The notes beneath the pieces are model-generated. The model was not told where the DNA came from. It worked only from the letters and a program-made list of their open reading frames with translations, and searched no databases. The position numbers were made by a program, and so were the translations under genes. A DNA stretch of 64,000 nucleotides from Kutzneria chonburiensis (GTDB lineage Bacteria > Actinomycetota > Actinomycetes > Mycobacteriales > Pseudonocardiaceae): contig NZ_CP097263.1 in assembly GCF_028622115.1 (NCBI RefSeq), positions 1,798,001 to 1,862,000 of the forward strand. The letters are read 5' to 3'. Within the stretch, counting starts at the first letter, position 1. Each line of letters begins with the position of its first letter. Positions 8,423-18,160 of the stretch are shown in pieces.

Positions 8423-8815
8423 TCAGCTGACGTTCGGGCACTCGTCGTCGGCCGACAGGGTGCCGTACTTGCCGCCGACCAGGTACGCGGCGCTGACCCA
8501 CAGGGGCTTGCGGTCGTCCGGGCTGATCCGCACCCAGATGTAGTTGATGACGTCGTTCACCGTGACGCTGTCGCCGACCGTCCAGCAGTAGCCGTTGACG
8601 GGAATGCCGGGCTTGAGCACGCCGGCGAGCCGGCAGACGGTGGACGGGCACTTCTCGCGCACTTCGTCGTCGTGCCAGGCCAGCACCTTCGTGTACGTCA
8701 CCGTGCCGTGCGGTGCTGCCGTGCCGGCCGGCGTGGCCGCGGTCGCGGTGGCCACCCCGCCCAGCAGCATCGCGAACACCAGGCCGAGGGCGGCGGTGAT
8801 CCGGGCGATCGTCAT
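8423..8815 (-). CDS. Small secreted protein, SH3-like
   Basis: 130 residues from the ATG at 8815, chosen because AGGAAGGA lies 5 bp upstream; an in-frame ATG at 8851 has no such site. A signal peptide (ALGLVFAMLLGGVATATA) leads to a mature domain of about 100 residues with four Cys (KCPSTVC, GYCW, DECP), likely two disulfides. The pattern VNGYCW...IWVRISPD...LWVSAAYL resembles the short SH3-type beta-barrels that many actinomycetes secrete. Such domains bind cell-wall peptides or ligands; no enzyme motif is present. Single-gene unit ending in a strong hairpin. Confidence 0.75.
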   Translation of the reverse strand: MTIARITAALGLVFAMLLGGVATATAATPAGTAAPHGTVTYTKVLAWHDDEVREKCPSTVCRLAGVLKPGIPVNGYCWTVGDSVTVNDVINYIWVRISPDDRKPLWVSAAYLVGGKYGTLSADDECPNVS

Positions 8816-8948
8816 GGGAGTCCTTCCTCGTGGTTGTCGATCACCGGGCATGACGACCAGCAGGGCAGGACAGTTGCCGCATGGTCACGCTAGTTGATCC
8901 GAGCAACCGGTTGGCGCGCGTCGCTTGGAGGACCAGCTGCTGTTTCGG

Positions 8949-8991
8949 TAGTTGTGCGAAGTTGTCCGCCTTAGGATCGGCAGCGCACAAC
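8949..8991 (+). promoter_or_regulatory. Possible promoter with flanking 8-bp inverted repeat
   Basis: TAGTTG (8949-8954) and TAGGAT (8972-8977) are 17 bp apart, and the perfect inverted repeat GTTGTGCG (8951-8958) / CGCACAAC (8984-8991) brackets the -10 element. It lies just upstream of the lipoprotein gene. The -35 match is weak; the inverted repeat may be a repressor site. Confidence 0.4.
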
Positions 8992-9010
8992 TGCCAAGGG
9001 GGACATCGCT

Positions 9011-9559
9011 TTGAGACCTATCTTCGTGCTGGTCGCTGCCGCCACCACGCTCGGTCTGCTGGCGGCCTGCTCGACTCCCGTCGCGGCGCCGGCAAGCACC
9101 ACGAGCACGACGACCACCAGTACGGTCGCCACTTCAACGACGACTCAGGCACCGGCCGACGGCAGCGCCACGCACCCGTTCGCGTTCGGGCACACCTGGG
9201 GCGGGCCGGGCACGTTGGCTGTCACCGTCGGTGTTCCGGCCGGCTACACGCCGAGCGGCGCCTTCGCACCGGGGTCGTTCCCGCGCGCGGTCGTGCTGGA
9301 CATCGAGGTCGCGAACCCCGCCGACTCGCCACCGCTGCCGGCGGCCGCGATCATCTTTCAGGCCACCGCCGGCAACACGACGGCCGAGCAGATGAAGGAC
9401 CCGACCAACGGCGTCGGCCGGCCGGAGGCGTCCATCGAGCCCGGCAAGTCGCTCAAGTGGAAGGCGGCCTTCATCGTGCCGGCGACCCCGGTCGACCTCA
9501 CCGTGCAGGTGAAGCTGGTCTACAGCAGTGTGCCGGCCTACTTCGCCGGCAAGATCTGA
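9011..9559 (+). CDS. Lipoprotein with beta-sandwich domain (DUF4352-like)
   Basis: 182 residues from a TTG start with AAGGGGG 7 bp upstream. The N-terminus is a lipoprotein signal with lipobox LLAAC (Cys20), followed by a Ser/Thr/Ala-rich linker (21-50) typical of actinobacterial cell-surface lipoproteins. The rest (about 55-182) looks like an immunoglobulin-like beta sandwich: alternating hydrophobic strands, VVLDIEVANPADSP and a KSLKWKAAFIVP strand, similar to what is called DUF4352/telomeric-repeat-factor-like in actinomycetes. Likely anchored to the outer face of the membrane; function unknown. Confidence 0.75.
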   Translation: MRPIFVLVAAATTLGLLAACSTPVAAPASTTSTTTTSTVATSTTTQAPADGSATHPFAFGHTWGGPGTLAVTVGVPAGYTPSGAFAPGSFPRAVVLDIEVANPADSPPLPAAAIIFQATAGNTTAEQMKDPTNGVGRPEASIEPGKSLKWKAAFIVPATPVDLTVQVKLVYSSVPAYFAGKI

Positions 9560-9590
9560 CGGCGATCCGGCTTGGTGTTCCTCGCGGCCG

Positions 9591-9887
9591 TCAGTCGAGG
9601 CCTTCGACGATGCGGAAGTCGCGCTTGAAGCCGTCGGGGAGTGCGGCCAGCGCCTCCTGGTAGGCCGCACTTTCGTAGGCGGCGACCGCCTGGTCGAAGC
9701 TGTCGAACTCGATCAGGACGACGCGCTCGGCGATGCCGGCTTCGTGTGCCACGACCCGGCTGCCGCCGCGGGCGAACGTCCGGCCGCCCGCGGCCTTGAC
9801 GGCCAGACGGGCCAGCTGGTTGTAGGCGTCAAGCCCCTCGGGGTCTGTGATGGCGGGGTAGACGCTGACCCAGTAGCCCTTGGACAT
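9591..9887 (-). CDS. DUF1330 family (dimeric alpha/beta-barrel) protein
   Basis: 98 residues from the ATG at 9887 with GGAGG 5 bp upstream. The sequence MSKGYWVSVYPAITDPEGLDAY, GGRTFARGG and VVLIEFDSFDQAVAAYESAAYQ is the DUF1330 pattern, a small dimeric ferredoxin-like fold related to ABM monooxygenases. No enzymatic role is established for the family. It lies 104 bp downstream of the leftward polyketide operon and could be its last gene or a separate unit. It converges with the lipoprotein gene; a short inverted repeat (TGACGGC / GCCGTCA) between them may end both transcripts. Confidence 0.78.
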   Translation of the reverse strand: MSKGYWVSVYPAITDPEGLDAYNQLARLAVKAAGGRTFARGGSRVVAHEAGIAERVVLIEFDSFDQAVAAYESAAYQEALAALPDGFKRDFRIVEGLD

Positions 9888-9991
9888 GGAACCTCCAGTG
9901 TCGGAATGCACGTGTCCTATCCTGCCTGCCAGGACTTGCGGCGCACCGGGGAATCGACAGCTGACACGGGTGATCGCCACCACCTGCCGGG

Positions 9992-10315
9992 TCAGCGGAC
10001 CAGTGACGCCGGATACGTGCGGGTGACTCGGTAGACCCCGAAAGGGTGGGCCAGGCGCGGGTCCCGGTACGGCCGCAGCGATGCGGTCGAGCGGCGGTGG
10101 TCCGGGCCTTGCTCCCACCGGGAGAAGGCGTCGAGATCGGCCCAGCGGCTGGCGACGACGAACCCGGTCGGATCGACGACGGATTCCAGCAGTTCGTTGC
10201 CGAGCAGGCCGGGCACGTCCCCGAGGGCCAGGCTGACCTCGCGGTAGGCGGCGCGCAATGACGAAGCGTCGTCGGCCTGGTGGTAGACCAGCACCCGGAC
10301 CTCCTCGCCGGTCAA
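9992..10315 (-). CDS. ABM-type monooxygenase-like protein 2
   Basis: 107 residues from a TTG start at 10315 that overlaps the stop of the upstream gene (TTGA) and has GGAAGGGG 6 bp before it. The sequence (VRVLVYHQADD..., LGDVPGLLGNELLESVVDPTGFVVASRWADLDAFSRWEQG) is a small alpha/beta-barrel of the antibiotic biosynthesis monooxygenase (ABM) group. In pentangular polyketide clusters such cofactor-free enzymes oxidise anthrone-type rings to quinones. Last tightly coupled gene of the polyketide operon. A non-catalytic cyclase-like role is possible. Confidence 0.75.
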   Translation of the reverse strand: MTGEEVRVLVYHQADDASSLRAAYREVSLALGDVPGLLGNELLESVVDPTGFVVASRWADLDAFSRWEQGPDHRRSTASLRPYRDPRLAHPFGVYRVTRTYPASLVR

Positions 10316-10620
10316 CGGGTTCCCCTTCCGGTCAGCGCGGCCACGATCCGCATGGTGACCATGGAGCCGTCGCTGCGATACGGGTGCAGCTTCTGGCGGT
10401 GGGTGAGGTGCCGTTCGCTGCGCTCGAACTCCCGGAACCGCTCCTCGTCGGTCCAATCGCTGGTGATGTAGTAGACGCCGTCCTCGTCAAGGCTGCGGGC
10501 CAGCCACTGGCCGAGGTTGGCCGGATGGTCGGTGACCGAGTCGCCGACCTCCTGCCACACCCGCTCGAACTCGGCCTCGCAGCCGGCCTTGATCCGCATC
10601 CGCAGCTGGACCCGGAACAT
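10312..10620 (-). CDS. ABM-type monooxygenase-like protein 1
   Basis: 102 residues. The N-terminal [22 protein letters not shown] and the region YYITSDWTDEERFREFERSERHLTHRQKLHPYR are characteristic of the small ferredoxin-fold ABM proteins found in aromatic polyketide clusters. Members are cofactor-independent oxygenases acting on anthrones or naphthacenones. The ATG overlaps the stop of the ketoreductase gene (TGATG) and its own stop overlaps the next ABM gene, so the pair is translated from one message. Paired ABM genes are common in pentangular clusters. Confidence 0.78.
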   Translation of the reverse strand: MFRVQLRMRIKAGCEAEFERVWQEVGDSVTDHPANLGQWLARSLDEDGVYYITSDWTDEERFREFERSERHLTHRQKLHPYRSDGSMVTMRIVAALTGRGTR

Positions 10621-11372
10621 CACGAGATCCCTCCGTCCACATGCAGCACCTCGCCGGTGACGTACCCGGACAGCGCGCTGACCAGGAACAGCACGGCCCC
10701 GCCGACCTCGGCCGGCGCACCGAGCCGTCCCAGCGCGGTCTTGCCCTGATATCGAGTGCGCAGCTGCTCGCGCTGGTCCGCCGGCATGGCCAGCATCGCC
10801 TCGGTCTCGATCACGCCGGGAGCGACGACGTTGACCCTGATCCGCTCCGGCCCGAGCTCCTTGGCCAGCGACCGGGCCAGGCCGACGAGCGCCGCCTTCA
10901 CGGCGGTGTAGTGCGCCCGCAGCGGAATGCCGACCTCGGCCACCTTGGATCCGATGTAGATGATCGACCCGCCCTCGCCCATCAGTGGCAGGGACAGCTG
11001 TGTGAGCAGGTGGGCGGCGGTGAGGTTGACGTCGAGAGTCCGCTGCCACTCGGTCAGCGCCAGCCGCGGGTACGGCACGTGGCTGATCACGCCGGCATTG
11101 CTGACCACCGCGTCCAGCCGGCCGAAGCGGTCCCGGCACTCTTGCGTCAGCCGCTCGATCTCCGCCGGATCGGCCAGATCGGCCTGTATCACGTGGTGCT
11201 GCCCCGTGGTTTCCTTCAGCTCACGCTCCAGGTCCGCGGCGGCCGCGGCGTCCTGCCGGTAGCAGGTGATCACGTGGGCCCCGGCCCGCGCCAGCACGGT
11301 GACGATGCCCCGGCCGACACCGCGGGTGCCGCCGGTCACCAGCACCTTGCGTCCACTGATCGACCATTCCAT
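10620..11372 (-). CDS. SDR ketoreductase of the polyketide cluster
   Basis: 250 residues. Short-chain dehydrogenase with TGGTRGVG (13-20), SNAGV (91-95), S142, Y155 and K159 (YTAVK) and the C-terminal VDGGIS. The sequence resembles FabG-type ketoreductases in type II polyketide pathways, which use NADPH to reduce a carbonyl of the nascent chain or a cyclised ring. The ATG at 11372 is preferred; a GTG at 11381 overlapping the upstream stop (GTGA) is an alternative that adds three residues. Its presence separates this cluster from a plain whiE-type spore pigment locus, which has no ketoreductase. Confidence 0.82.
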   Translation of the reverse strand: MEWSISGRKVLVTGGTRGVGRGIVTVLARAGAHVITCYRQDAAAAADLERELKETTGQHHVIQADLADPAEIERLTQECRDRFGRLDAVVSNAGVISHVPYPRLALTEWQRTLDVNLTAAHLLTQLSLPLMGEGGSIIYIGSKVAEVGIPLRAHYTAVKAALVGLARSLAKELGPERIRVNVVAPGVIETEAMLAMPADQREQLRTRYQGKTALGRLGAPAEVGGAVLFLVSALSGYVTGEVLHVDGGIS

Positions 11373-11377
11373 CGCCG

Positions 11378-12098
<721 letters not shown>

Positions 12099-12101
12099 CT
12101 T

Positions 12102-13367
12102 CTACACACTCCCGTCTGTGGTGGTGGGAAAGTCACGGCCGAGCACGACGGCCGAGGTGAACCCGCCGTAGCCGCGGGCCAGCACGACGACGTGTCGCAC
12201 CCGGCGCTCGCGCGGCTGCCCGAGCACCAGGTCGATGTCGCAGCCAGGGGCCAGTTCGGACGGTCCGACCGTGGGCGGAACGACACCGTCGCGCATGGCC
12301 AGCAGCGCGGTCGCGACGTCCAGCGCGGCGCCGCCGCCGTAGAGCCGGCCGGTGAGGGTCTTGGGCGCGGTCACCGGCACCCGGCCGGCGCCGAACACGG
12401 CGCTGATCGCCTGCGCCTCGACGAGGTCCGCGTCGACGTCGGCCATCGCGTCGGCGAACACGACGTCCACATCGGACGGTTCGAGCCGGGCTCTGGCCAA
12501 CGCCAGTTCGATGGTGCGGCGCAGTGCCGGCGGTCGAGGCGATCCCGGTGGCGGGTCGAAGCCGGCCGCGTAGCCGAGCAGGACGCCGTATCCGGCGCCG
12601 ACGCCACGCCGCCGAGCGGCCGTCAACTCCTCGGCGACCAGGATCGCCCCGCCCTCGCCCGGCACATAGCCCGCGGCGGCGACGTCGAACGGCAGATACG
12701 CGCGGGCTATCTCGTCCGAAGTGGACAGCAGGCCGGTTGGCAGCTGCGCGACCAGCCCGTACGGGCACAGCGAGGCGTCGGTGCCACCGGTGACGACCAG
12801 CCGGCAGCCCGCCTCGGCCAGGCGGCGAGCCTGGCCGAGCGCGTCGAGGCCGCCGGCCTGCTCGCAGGCCAGCACGCCGCAGGGACCGCGCATGCCGTGC
12901 CGGATCGACACCTGGCCGGTGGTGGCCGCGTAGAACCAGGCGATCGACTGGTAGGCGCCGACGTGGGACGGCCCGTCGTGCCACAGCCGCTCGATCTCGC
13001 GTTGCCCGAACTCGGTGCCACCGGACGAACTCGCGGTCACCACGGCCATCTCGTACTCGGGCAGGTCGGCCGGATCGATGCCGGCGTCGTGCAACGCCGC
13101 GTCGGCGCCGGCCAACGCGAGATGGGTCCACCAGTCGGTCTGCGGGATCAGTCGGCCCGGCACGAGCCCTGTCACGTCGACGTCGGCGACCTGCCCGGCC
13201 AGTCGCACCGGATACCCGCTCGCGTCGAACCGGGTGATCTTGCCGACGCCGGTCCGGCCGGTGAGCACCGACGCCCAGTGCTCCTCGATGCCGACGCCCG
13301 TCGGTGCGACGATGCCGAGGCCGGTCAGCGCGATCGTGGTCGGGCCGTGGTCACGCCGCCTCGACAT
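12102..13367 (-). CDS. Type II PKS chain length factor (KS-beta)
   Basis: 421 residues of ketosynthase fold. The active-site Cys of the alpha subunit is replaced by glutamine: [10 protein letters not shown] with Q170 aligned to Cys169 of the partner, the hallmark of chain length factors. The start overlaps the end of the KS-alpha gene by 17 bp (13351-13367). KS-alpha/CLF heterodimers set chain length; the cyclases and cupin around it suggest a long (C20-C26) chain, but length cannot be read from the sequence by eye. Confidence 0.92.
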   Translation of the reverse strand: MSRRRDHGPTTIALTGLGIVAPTGVGIEEHWASVLTGRTGVGKITRFDASGYPVRLAGQVADVDVTGLVPGRLIPQTDWWTHLALAGADAALHDAGIDPADLPEYEMAVVTASSSGGTEFGQREIERLWHDGPSHVGAYQSIAWFYAATTGQVSIRHGMRGPCGVLACEQAGGLDALGQARRLAEAGCRLVVTGGTDASLCPYGLVAQLPTGLLSTSDEIARAYLPFDVAAAGYVPGEGGAILVAEELTAARRRGVGAGYGVLLGYAAGFDPPPGSPRPPALRRTIELALARARLEPSDVDVVFADAMADVDADLVEAQAISAVFGAGRVPVTAPKTLTGRLYGGGAALDVATALLAMRDGVVPPTVGPSELAPGCDIDLVLGQPRERRVRHVVVLARGYGGFTSAVVLGRDFPTTTDGSV

Positions 13368-14619
13368 CGCCCCGCCCCAACACCATCGCGGTCTGGAAGC
13401 CGCCGAACCCGCTGCCGACGCTGAGCACCACGTCCATCGGGTGCTCGCGCGCGGTCAGCGGCACGTAGTCCAGGTCGCACTCGGGATCCGTGGTCCGCAG
13501 GTTCGCCGTCGGCGGCACGGCCTGCTCGCGCAGCGCGAGGGCGCACGCGGCGACCTCGATCGACCCGATGGCGCCCAGCGAGTGCCCGACCATCGACTTG
13601 ATCGAGCTGACCGGCACCTCGTAGGCGCGGTGGCCGAGTCCGCGCTTGAACGCGGCGGTCTCGTGCCGGTCGTTCTGCTTCGTGCCGGAGCCGTGCGCGT
13701 TGATGTAGTCCACTTCGGACGGATCAAGCTCGGCCGCGGCCAGCGCGCGGGTGATCGCCTCGGCCATCTCCCGGCCGTCCGCCTTGAGCCCGGTCATGTG
13801 GAAGGCGTTGCTGCGGCTGGCGAAGCCGAGGACCTCGGCGTAGATCCGGGCGCCGCGCCGACGGGCGGCCTCGCGTTCCTCCAGCACCATGACGGCCGCC
13901 CCCTCGCCGAGCACGAAGCCGTCCCGGTCGGCGTCGAAGGGGCGGGACGCGTGCTCCGGGTCGTCGTTGCGGGCCGAGGTGGCCCTGATCGCGTCGAAAC
14001 ACGCCGAGGTGATCGGCGAGATCGGGGCGTCGGTCGCGCCGGCGAGCACCACGTCCGCGCTGCCCTCCGCGATCAGCTGCGCGCCGTGCCCCACGGCGTC
14101 GAGGCCGGACGTGCAGCCGGTGGAGATCAGCGCGACGGGCCCCTCGGCCTCGAACTCCCACGCCACTTCGACGGCCAGTGTGCTCGGCGCCATGTACCCG
14201 TACAGCTGCGGCACCCGGTATTCGTGGTCGAGCAGCCATTTCCGGCCGCCGTCGGAGAGCACGACGTACTCCTGTTCCAGGCCGGTGGTGCAGCCGACGG
14301 CGCTGCCGATGCTGACGGCCCGGCGGTGCGGCGGCCCCGCCGACGGCTCGATCCCGCTGTCCCGCAAGGCTTCTCGGGTGCAGACCACGGCGAACTGGGC
14401 GGCCCGGTCCATCCGGCGGATCTGCTGTGGGGACAGGCCGCTCGCCACCGCGTCGAAGTCGCACTCGGCGGCGATGCGCGAGCGGAAACCGGTGGCGTCG
14501 AACAGGGTGATGGTCCTGGTCGCCGTCCTTCCGGAGATGATGGTGTCCCAGAACCGCTGCCGGCCGACCCCGCCGGGTGCGACGACGCCGATGCCGGTGA
14601 TCACCGCCGTGCGGCTCAT
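13351..14619 (-). CDS. Type II PKS ketosynthase (KS-alpha)
   Basis: 422 residues. A complete ketosynthase: nucleophile Cys169 in [13 protein letters not shown]309 in [11 protein letters not shown] and H346 in [10 protein letters not shown]. The sequence [10 protein letters not shown] and the [10 protein letters not shown] segment are typical of the alpha subunits in type II aromatic polyketide clusters. It catalyses decarboxylative condensation of malonyl-ACP units together with the chain length factor encoded next to it. The start overlaps the upstream cupin stop (14616-14619, ATGA). Confidence 0.93.
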   Translation of the reverse strand: MSRTAVITGIGVVAPGGVGRQRFWDTIISGRTATRTITLFDATGFRSRIAAECDFDAVASGLSPQQIRRMDRAAQFAVVCTREALRDSGIEPSAGPPHRRAVSIGSAVGCTTGLEQEYVVLSDGGRKWLLDHEYRVPQLYGYMAPSTLAVEVAWEFEAEGPVALISTGCTSGLDAVGHGAQLIAEGSADVVLAGATDAPISPITSACFDAIRATSARNDDPEHASRPFDADRDGFVLGEGAAVMVLEEREAARRRGARIYAEVLGFASRSNAFHMTGLKADGREMAEAITRALAAAELDPSEVDYINAHGSGTKQNDRHETAAFKRGLGHRAYEVPVSSIKSMVGHSLGAIGSIEVAACALALREQAVPPTANLRTTDPECDLDYVPLTAREHPMDVVLSVGSGFGGFQTAMVLGRGDVEAA

Positions 14620-15041
14620 CGCGGACCGCCCACCGCAGTGTTCGGCGACGCCGCGTCCGCCACCGGTTCGGTGTCGACGTGTCCCAGTTCGGGTCTGGGA
14701 GCCAGCGGCGAAAGGTGGAAGACCACGCGCGCCGTCGAGTCGCCGGCGTTGACCAACCGGTGCCGCACGTTCATCGGCACCAGCAGCGAGTCGCCGTCGG
14801 TCAGCGCCACCGGCGCGCCGTCCAGCGTCATCACCAGGTCGCCGGCGACCACGTGCAGGAACTCCTCGGAATACGGGTGGTAGTGCTCGGTGACGTGCTC
14901 GCCGGGCGCCAGCAGCAGGACGCCGCCGAATCCGGACGTCGCGCCGACCGTCTTCGGGCTGAGAGTCACTCTGATGTCACCGCCGCGCCTGCGGTTGGCC
15001 ACCACCTCGGTCGCGGCAATCTTGCGCGGCTGGGCGGTCAT
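14616..15041 (-). CDS. Cupin protein of the polyketide cluster
   Basis: 141 residues from the ATG at 15041, which overlaps the stop of the preceding cyclase gene (ATGA); an ATG at 15053 is also in frame. A single cupin with metal-type ligands HYHPYSEE (HxH and E) and a later His in VRHRLVN. Such cupins are conserved in spore pigment (WhiE ORF II-like) and pentangular polyketide clusters immediately next to the minimal PKS, where they are thought to assist cyclisation or early oxidation. The C-terminal 25 residues are low-complexity. Confidence 0.82.
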   Translation of the reverse strand: MTAQPRKIAATEVVANRRRGGDIRVTLSPKTVGATSGFGGVLLLAPGEHVTEHYHPYSEEFLHVVAGDLVMTLDGAPVALTDGDSLLVPMNVRHRLVNAGDSTARVVFHLSPLAPRPELGHVDTEPVADAASPNTAVGGPR

Positions 15042-15361
15042 TGCGCCGTCCATTCGTAGAAGGACGTCGCCATGGCGTCCTTCGGCTCTCGCCAGTTCGG
15101 GTCGTACGGTGACACCAGTGCGGCGAGTTTTGTATTCAGCTCGGCGTACAACGGATGGGAGCGGGCCCGGTACAATGCCGGAGAAATGTCTTCGTCGGCC
15201 TCGACGAGATGGAAATAGAGGTCGTGGAAGCGGAACAGCGTCCGTCGTGACACGCCGATCATGTGCGGCAGGTCGGACGCGTCGGACGCGGCGAACGCCG
15301 CGGCGACGGCCTCCGCGTTGCCGTCGCGCATCTTTGCGACAATGAGCGTGCGGTGTGCCAT
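15038..15361 (-). CDS. TcmI/WhiE-VII-like polyketide cyclase
   Basis: 107 residues from the ATG at 15361 with GGGAGG 5 bp upstream. The pattern MAHRTLIVAKM, FRFHDLYFHLVE and SHPLYAELNTKLAALVSPYDPNW is the TcmI family (also SchA/CurD cyclase), dimeric ferredoxin-fold enzymes that close the last ring of tetracenomycin-like and spore pigment polyketides. It is the first gene of the leftward polyketide operon, so the operon promoter should lie in the 281-bp gap up to 15642, where SARP-type repeats are found. Confidence 0.88.
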   Translation of the reverse strand: MAHRTLIVAKMRDGNAEAVAAAFAASDASDLPHMIGVSRRTLFRFHDLYFHLVEADEDISPALYRARSHPLYAELNTKLAALVSPYDPNWREPKDAMATSFYEWTAQ

Positions 15362-15413
15362 ACGGCCTCCCCGTGCCGGGCGAATCGACGGCGGCAACGG
15401 TCGGCGCGACGGC

Positions 15414-15442
15414 TCGGAGTCGGCTCGAAGTGCGGTCGAACC
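15414..15442. promoter_or_regulatory. SARP-type box (three 11-bp repeats)
   Basis: TCGGAGT (15414), TCGAAGT (15425) and TCGAACC (15436) are spaced exactly 11 bp; a fourth related element TCGATTC is at 15452. This matches the heptameric direct repeats bound by OmpR-like SARP activators. It sits in the divergent gap between the polyketide operon and the SARP gene at 15643. No obvious TATA-like -10 follows, so the direction served is unclear. Confidence 0.65.
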
Positions 15443-15642
15443 GGAGAATGCTCGATTCGGCCGAACCCGGCCCGCCGGCGCGGCGGATGGTGCATGATGG
15501 GTGTCATCGCCCCGTTTTCGCACCACAGGGCGATGCAAGCGCGGAAAAGATACCCCGCGGCTCACCCAATTGGCCGCGCGGGTAACGCTGACAGGCTTCA
15601 ATCGCCTTGCCGGTTTCGGCATGGGGGATACGGGGACGGCGA

Positions 15643-17463
15643 ATGCGAATCCATTTCAGGATTCTCGGTCCGCTCGAGGTGGTCGTCGACGGCGAGGACG
15701 TCACGCCGGCCGCGGCGAAGCCGCGGCAGGTGCTGGCGCTGCTGCTGAGCCGGGCGAACCGGCCGGTGCAGGCGCACGAGCTGGTGGACGAGCTGTGGGG
15801 CGAGACGCCGCCGGCCAGTGCGACGGCCACCCTGCAGACCTACGTCTACAAGCTGCGCAAGGTGCTGCCCGCTGGCACGCTGAGCCGGATCGGCGGCGGC
15901 GCCGGCGGCCGTGACGCCTATCAGCTCAACGTCCCGCCCAACCGGATGGACCACTGCCGCTTCGACGATCTCGTCGAGCAGGGCATGGCGGCGTGGCGGG
16001 TCAGCGACCCGGAACGCACCGCGGACCGGCTGGTCGAGGCGCTGCGGCTGTGGCAGGGCCCGGCACTGACCGGGGTGTCCGTCGGCACCCTGCTCACGCC
16101 GTTCCTGACCAGGCTGGACGAACGCCGGCTGGGCGCGGTCGAGTCGCGGATCAACGCCGAGCTGGTGCTCGGCCGGCACCAGTCGGTGATCAGCGACCTC
16201 AAGGAGCTGACCCAGACCCACCCGCTGCACGAGGGATTCGTCGCCGAGCTGATGGTGGCGCTGTTTCGCAGCGGCCGCCGGTCCGAGGCGCTCATCGAGT
16301 ACCACCGGCTGCGCGAGCTGACCAGCGGGGAGCTCGGCGTCGAGCCGTCGGAACGGCTGCGGCAGCTGCACCACGCGCTGCTGGCCAACGACCGCGACAC
16401 CATCGGCGGGCACGGACCCGGCCGCCGGCGGGTGCTCGGCCCGGCCCAGCTGCCGCCCGACACCGACGACTTCACCGGCCAGCAGGAGGCGTTCGATCGG
16501 GCCCGGCGGTGGCTGACCGATCCGAACCGGCGTGGCGCGCCCGCCGCCGTGCTGATCACCGGCATGCCCGGGGTCGGCAAGACGGCGCTGGCGGTGCGGA
16601 TCGCGCGCGGTCTGCGGTCGGAGGCGCCGGACGGGCAGTTCTTCGCCGACCTGGCCGGCCTCGGGTCAACCCCGGTCGATCCGGCCCAGGTGCTCGGCGG
16701 CTTCCTGCGCGCCGCCGGCCTGAACGCCGGCGAGATCCCGGACGACCTCGACGGACGGGCCAAGCTGTTCCGCGGCTTGACCGCTGACCGCGCGGCGGTG
16801 GTCGTGCTGGACAACGTGGTCAGCACCGAGCAGGTGCTGCCGCTGTTGCCCGGTGGCGCGCGCTGCGCGGTGATCCTCACCAGCGATCTGCGGCTGTCCG
16901 GTCCGCCGGGCACACTGCTGGTCGACCTCCCGCCACTGTCGATGGACGACGCGTTCTGCCTGCTGTCCAAGCTGATCGGGGCGGAACGGGTGGCTTCCCA
17001 GCGCCGGGACGCGCAGGCGCTGCTCGACCAGTGCGGCGGCCTGCCGATGGCGATCCGCTGGGCCGCCGCCAAGCTGGCCGAGGCTCCCGGCTGGCCGGTG
17101 GCCACGCTGCTGGACCAGCTGGCCGGGCCGGCGACGCCGCCGCCGGACTGGGGCGTCGGCGGGCCGGACATCCTGACCAGGCTGCAGTCCGGTCTCGGCC
17201 GGTTGGACGACCAGGCGCGGGACGGCTTCGCCCGGCTCGCCGCGCTGCCGGCCGAGGGGTTCGACGCCGACCAGGCCGCGGCCGAGCTCGGCGTCTCGGC
17301 CGCGGAGGCGGTCCTCGATCGGCTCGTCGAGCACAACCTGCTGGTCGCGGTCGGGCCGACGCGCTTCGCGTTCCACCGGCTGGTGCTGCGCTATGCCCGC
17401 AAGCTGTTGGTCAGCACCGACGCCGGAACAACACGGCCACCAGGGGAATCGACACCGCCATGA
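15643..17463 (+). CDS. SARP-family pathway activator with NB-ARC domain (1)
   Basis: 606 residues. The N-terminal OmpR-like winged helix (1-95, FRILGPLEVVVDG...LQTYVYKLRKVL) and BTAD all-alpha domain (about 100-250, ending GELGVEPSERLRQLH) are the standard SARP pair. An NB-ARC ATPase follows, with P-loop GMPGVGKT (307-314) and VVVLDN. There is no C-terminal TPR. The ATG at 15643 is used because FRILG normally lies within the first 10 residues; an in-frame TTG 36 bp earlier is possible. SARPs activate antibiotic clusters by binding 11-bp-spaced repeats. It diverges from the polyketide operon, and its last 53 bp overlap the 3' end of the opposing permease gene. Confidence 0.9.
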   Translation: MRIHFRILGPLEVVVDGEDVTPAAAKPRQVLALLLSRANRPVQAHELVDELWGETPPASATATLQTYVYKLRKVLPAGTLSRIGGGAGGRDAYQLNVPPNRMDHCRFDDLVEQGMAAWRVSDPERTADRLVEALRLWQGPALTGVSVGTLLTPFLTRLDERRLGAVESRINAELVLGRHQSVISDLKELTQTHPLHEGFVAELMVALFRSGRRSEALIEYHRLRELTSGELGVEPSERLRQLHHALLANDRDTIGGHGPGRRRVLGPAQLPPDTDDFTGQQEAFDRARRWLTDPNRRGAPAAVLITGMPGVGKTALAVRIARGLRSEAPDGQFFADLAGLGSTPVDPAQVLGGFLRAAGLNAGEIPDDLDGRAKLFRGLTADRAAVVVLDNVVSTEQVLPLLPGGARCAVILTSDLRLSGPPGTLLVDLPPLSMDDAFCLLSKLIGAERVASQRRDAQALLDQCGGLPMAIRWAAAKLAEAPGWPVATLLDQLAGPATPPPDWGVGGPDILTRLQSGLGRLDDQARDGFARLAALPAEGFDADQAAAELGVSAAEAVLDRLVEHNLLVAVGPTRFAFHRLVLRYARKLLVSTDAGTTRPPGESTPP

Positions 17464-18160
17464 CCACGGCGAGCCAGCCGACGCACAGCGCGAGAGAGGA
17501 TCCGACCGGCTCGCCGAGCATCAGCGCGCGCACGGTGTCGACCACCGACGTCACCGGGTTGAGCCCGACCACGACGCGCATCCAGTCCGGCATCGAGTCG
17601 GCCGGCGCGAAGATCGAGCTGGCGAACGTGAGCGGCAGCACGACGAGGAAGACCACGATCTGGACGCTTTCCAGGTCGCGGACGGCCAGCCCGACCACGG
17701 CCATCGGCCAGCACATCACCACGCCGAACAGGATCGCGAGCAGCACGGCGGCGACCGTGCCGGCCGGGCCGCCGGCGAACCGGAAACCCAGCACCGCGCC
17801 GACGCCCACCAGCACCGTCGCGCCTGCGGTGATCCGGACGGCGTCGGCCAGCACCCGGCCGCCGACCAGCACCGCCGGCGGGACCCGCAGCGAGCGGAAC
17901 CGGTCGACGATGCCGCCACGGAAGTCGGCGTTGAGGCCGATGGCCGTCTGCATGCCGGTGAACACGACGGCCTGCACCAGCATCCCGGGCAGCGAGAACT
18001 GCAGGTACCGCTGGCTGGAGCCGGCCACGGCGCCACCGAAGACGGACACGAACAGCACCAGGAAGACCACCGGCTGGATCAGCATGGCGATCAGCTGCTC
18101 GCGGTCGGCGCGCAGGTGCAGCAGGTTGCGGCGGGTGATCACGCCGAGCCGGCGGATCAC
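17411..18160 (-). CDS. DrrB-type ABC transporter permease
   Basis: 249 residues from the GTG overlapping the ATPase stop (GTGA). Six likely membrane helices; the segments FRGGIVDRFRSLRVPP, GxVxADxxR and LNPVTSVVDTVRALMLGEP are typical of the ABC-2 permeases of the DrrB/daunorubicin resistance group. With the ATPase it probably exports the polyketide product and confers self-resistance. The 3' end overlaps the opposing SARP gene by 53 bp. Confidence 0.9.
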   Translation of the reverse strand: MIRRLGVITRRNLLHLRADREQLIAMLIQPVVFLVLFVSVFGGAVAGSSQRYLQFSLPGMLVQAVVFTGMQTAIGLNADFRGGIVDRFRSLRVPPAVLVGGRVLADAVRITAGATVLVGVGAVLGFRFAGGPAGTVAAVLLAILFGVVMCWPMAVVGLAVRDLESVQIVVFLVVLPLTFASSIFAPADSMPDWMRVVVGLNPVTSVVDTVRALMLGEPVGSSLALCVGWLAVVMAVSIPLVAVLFRRRC

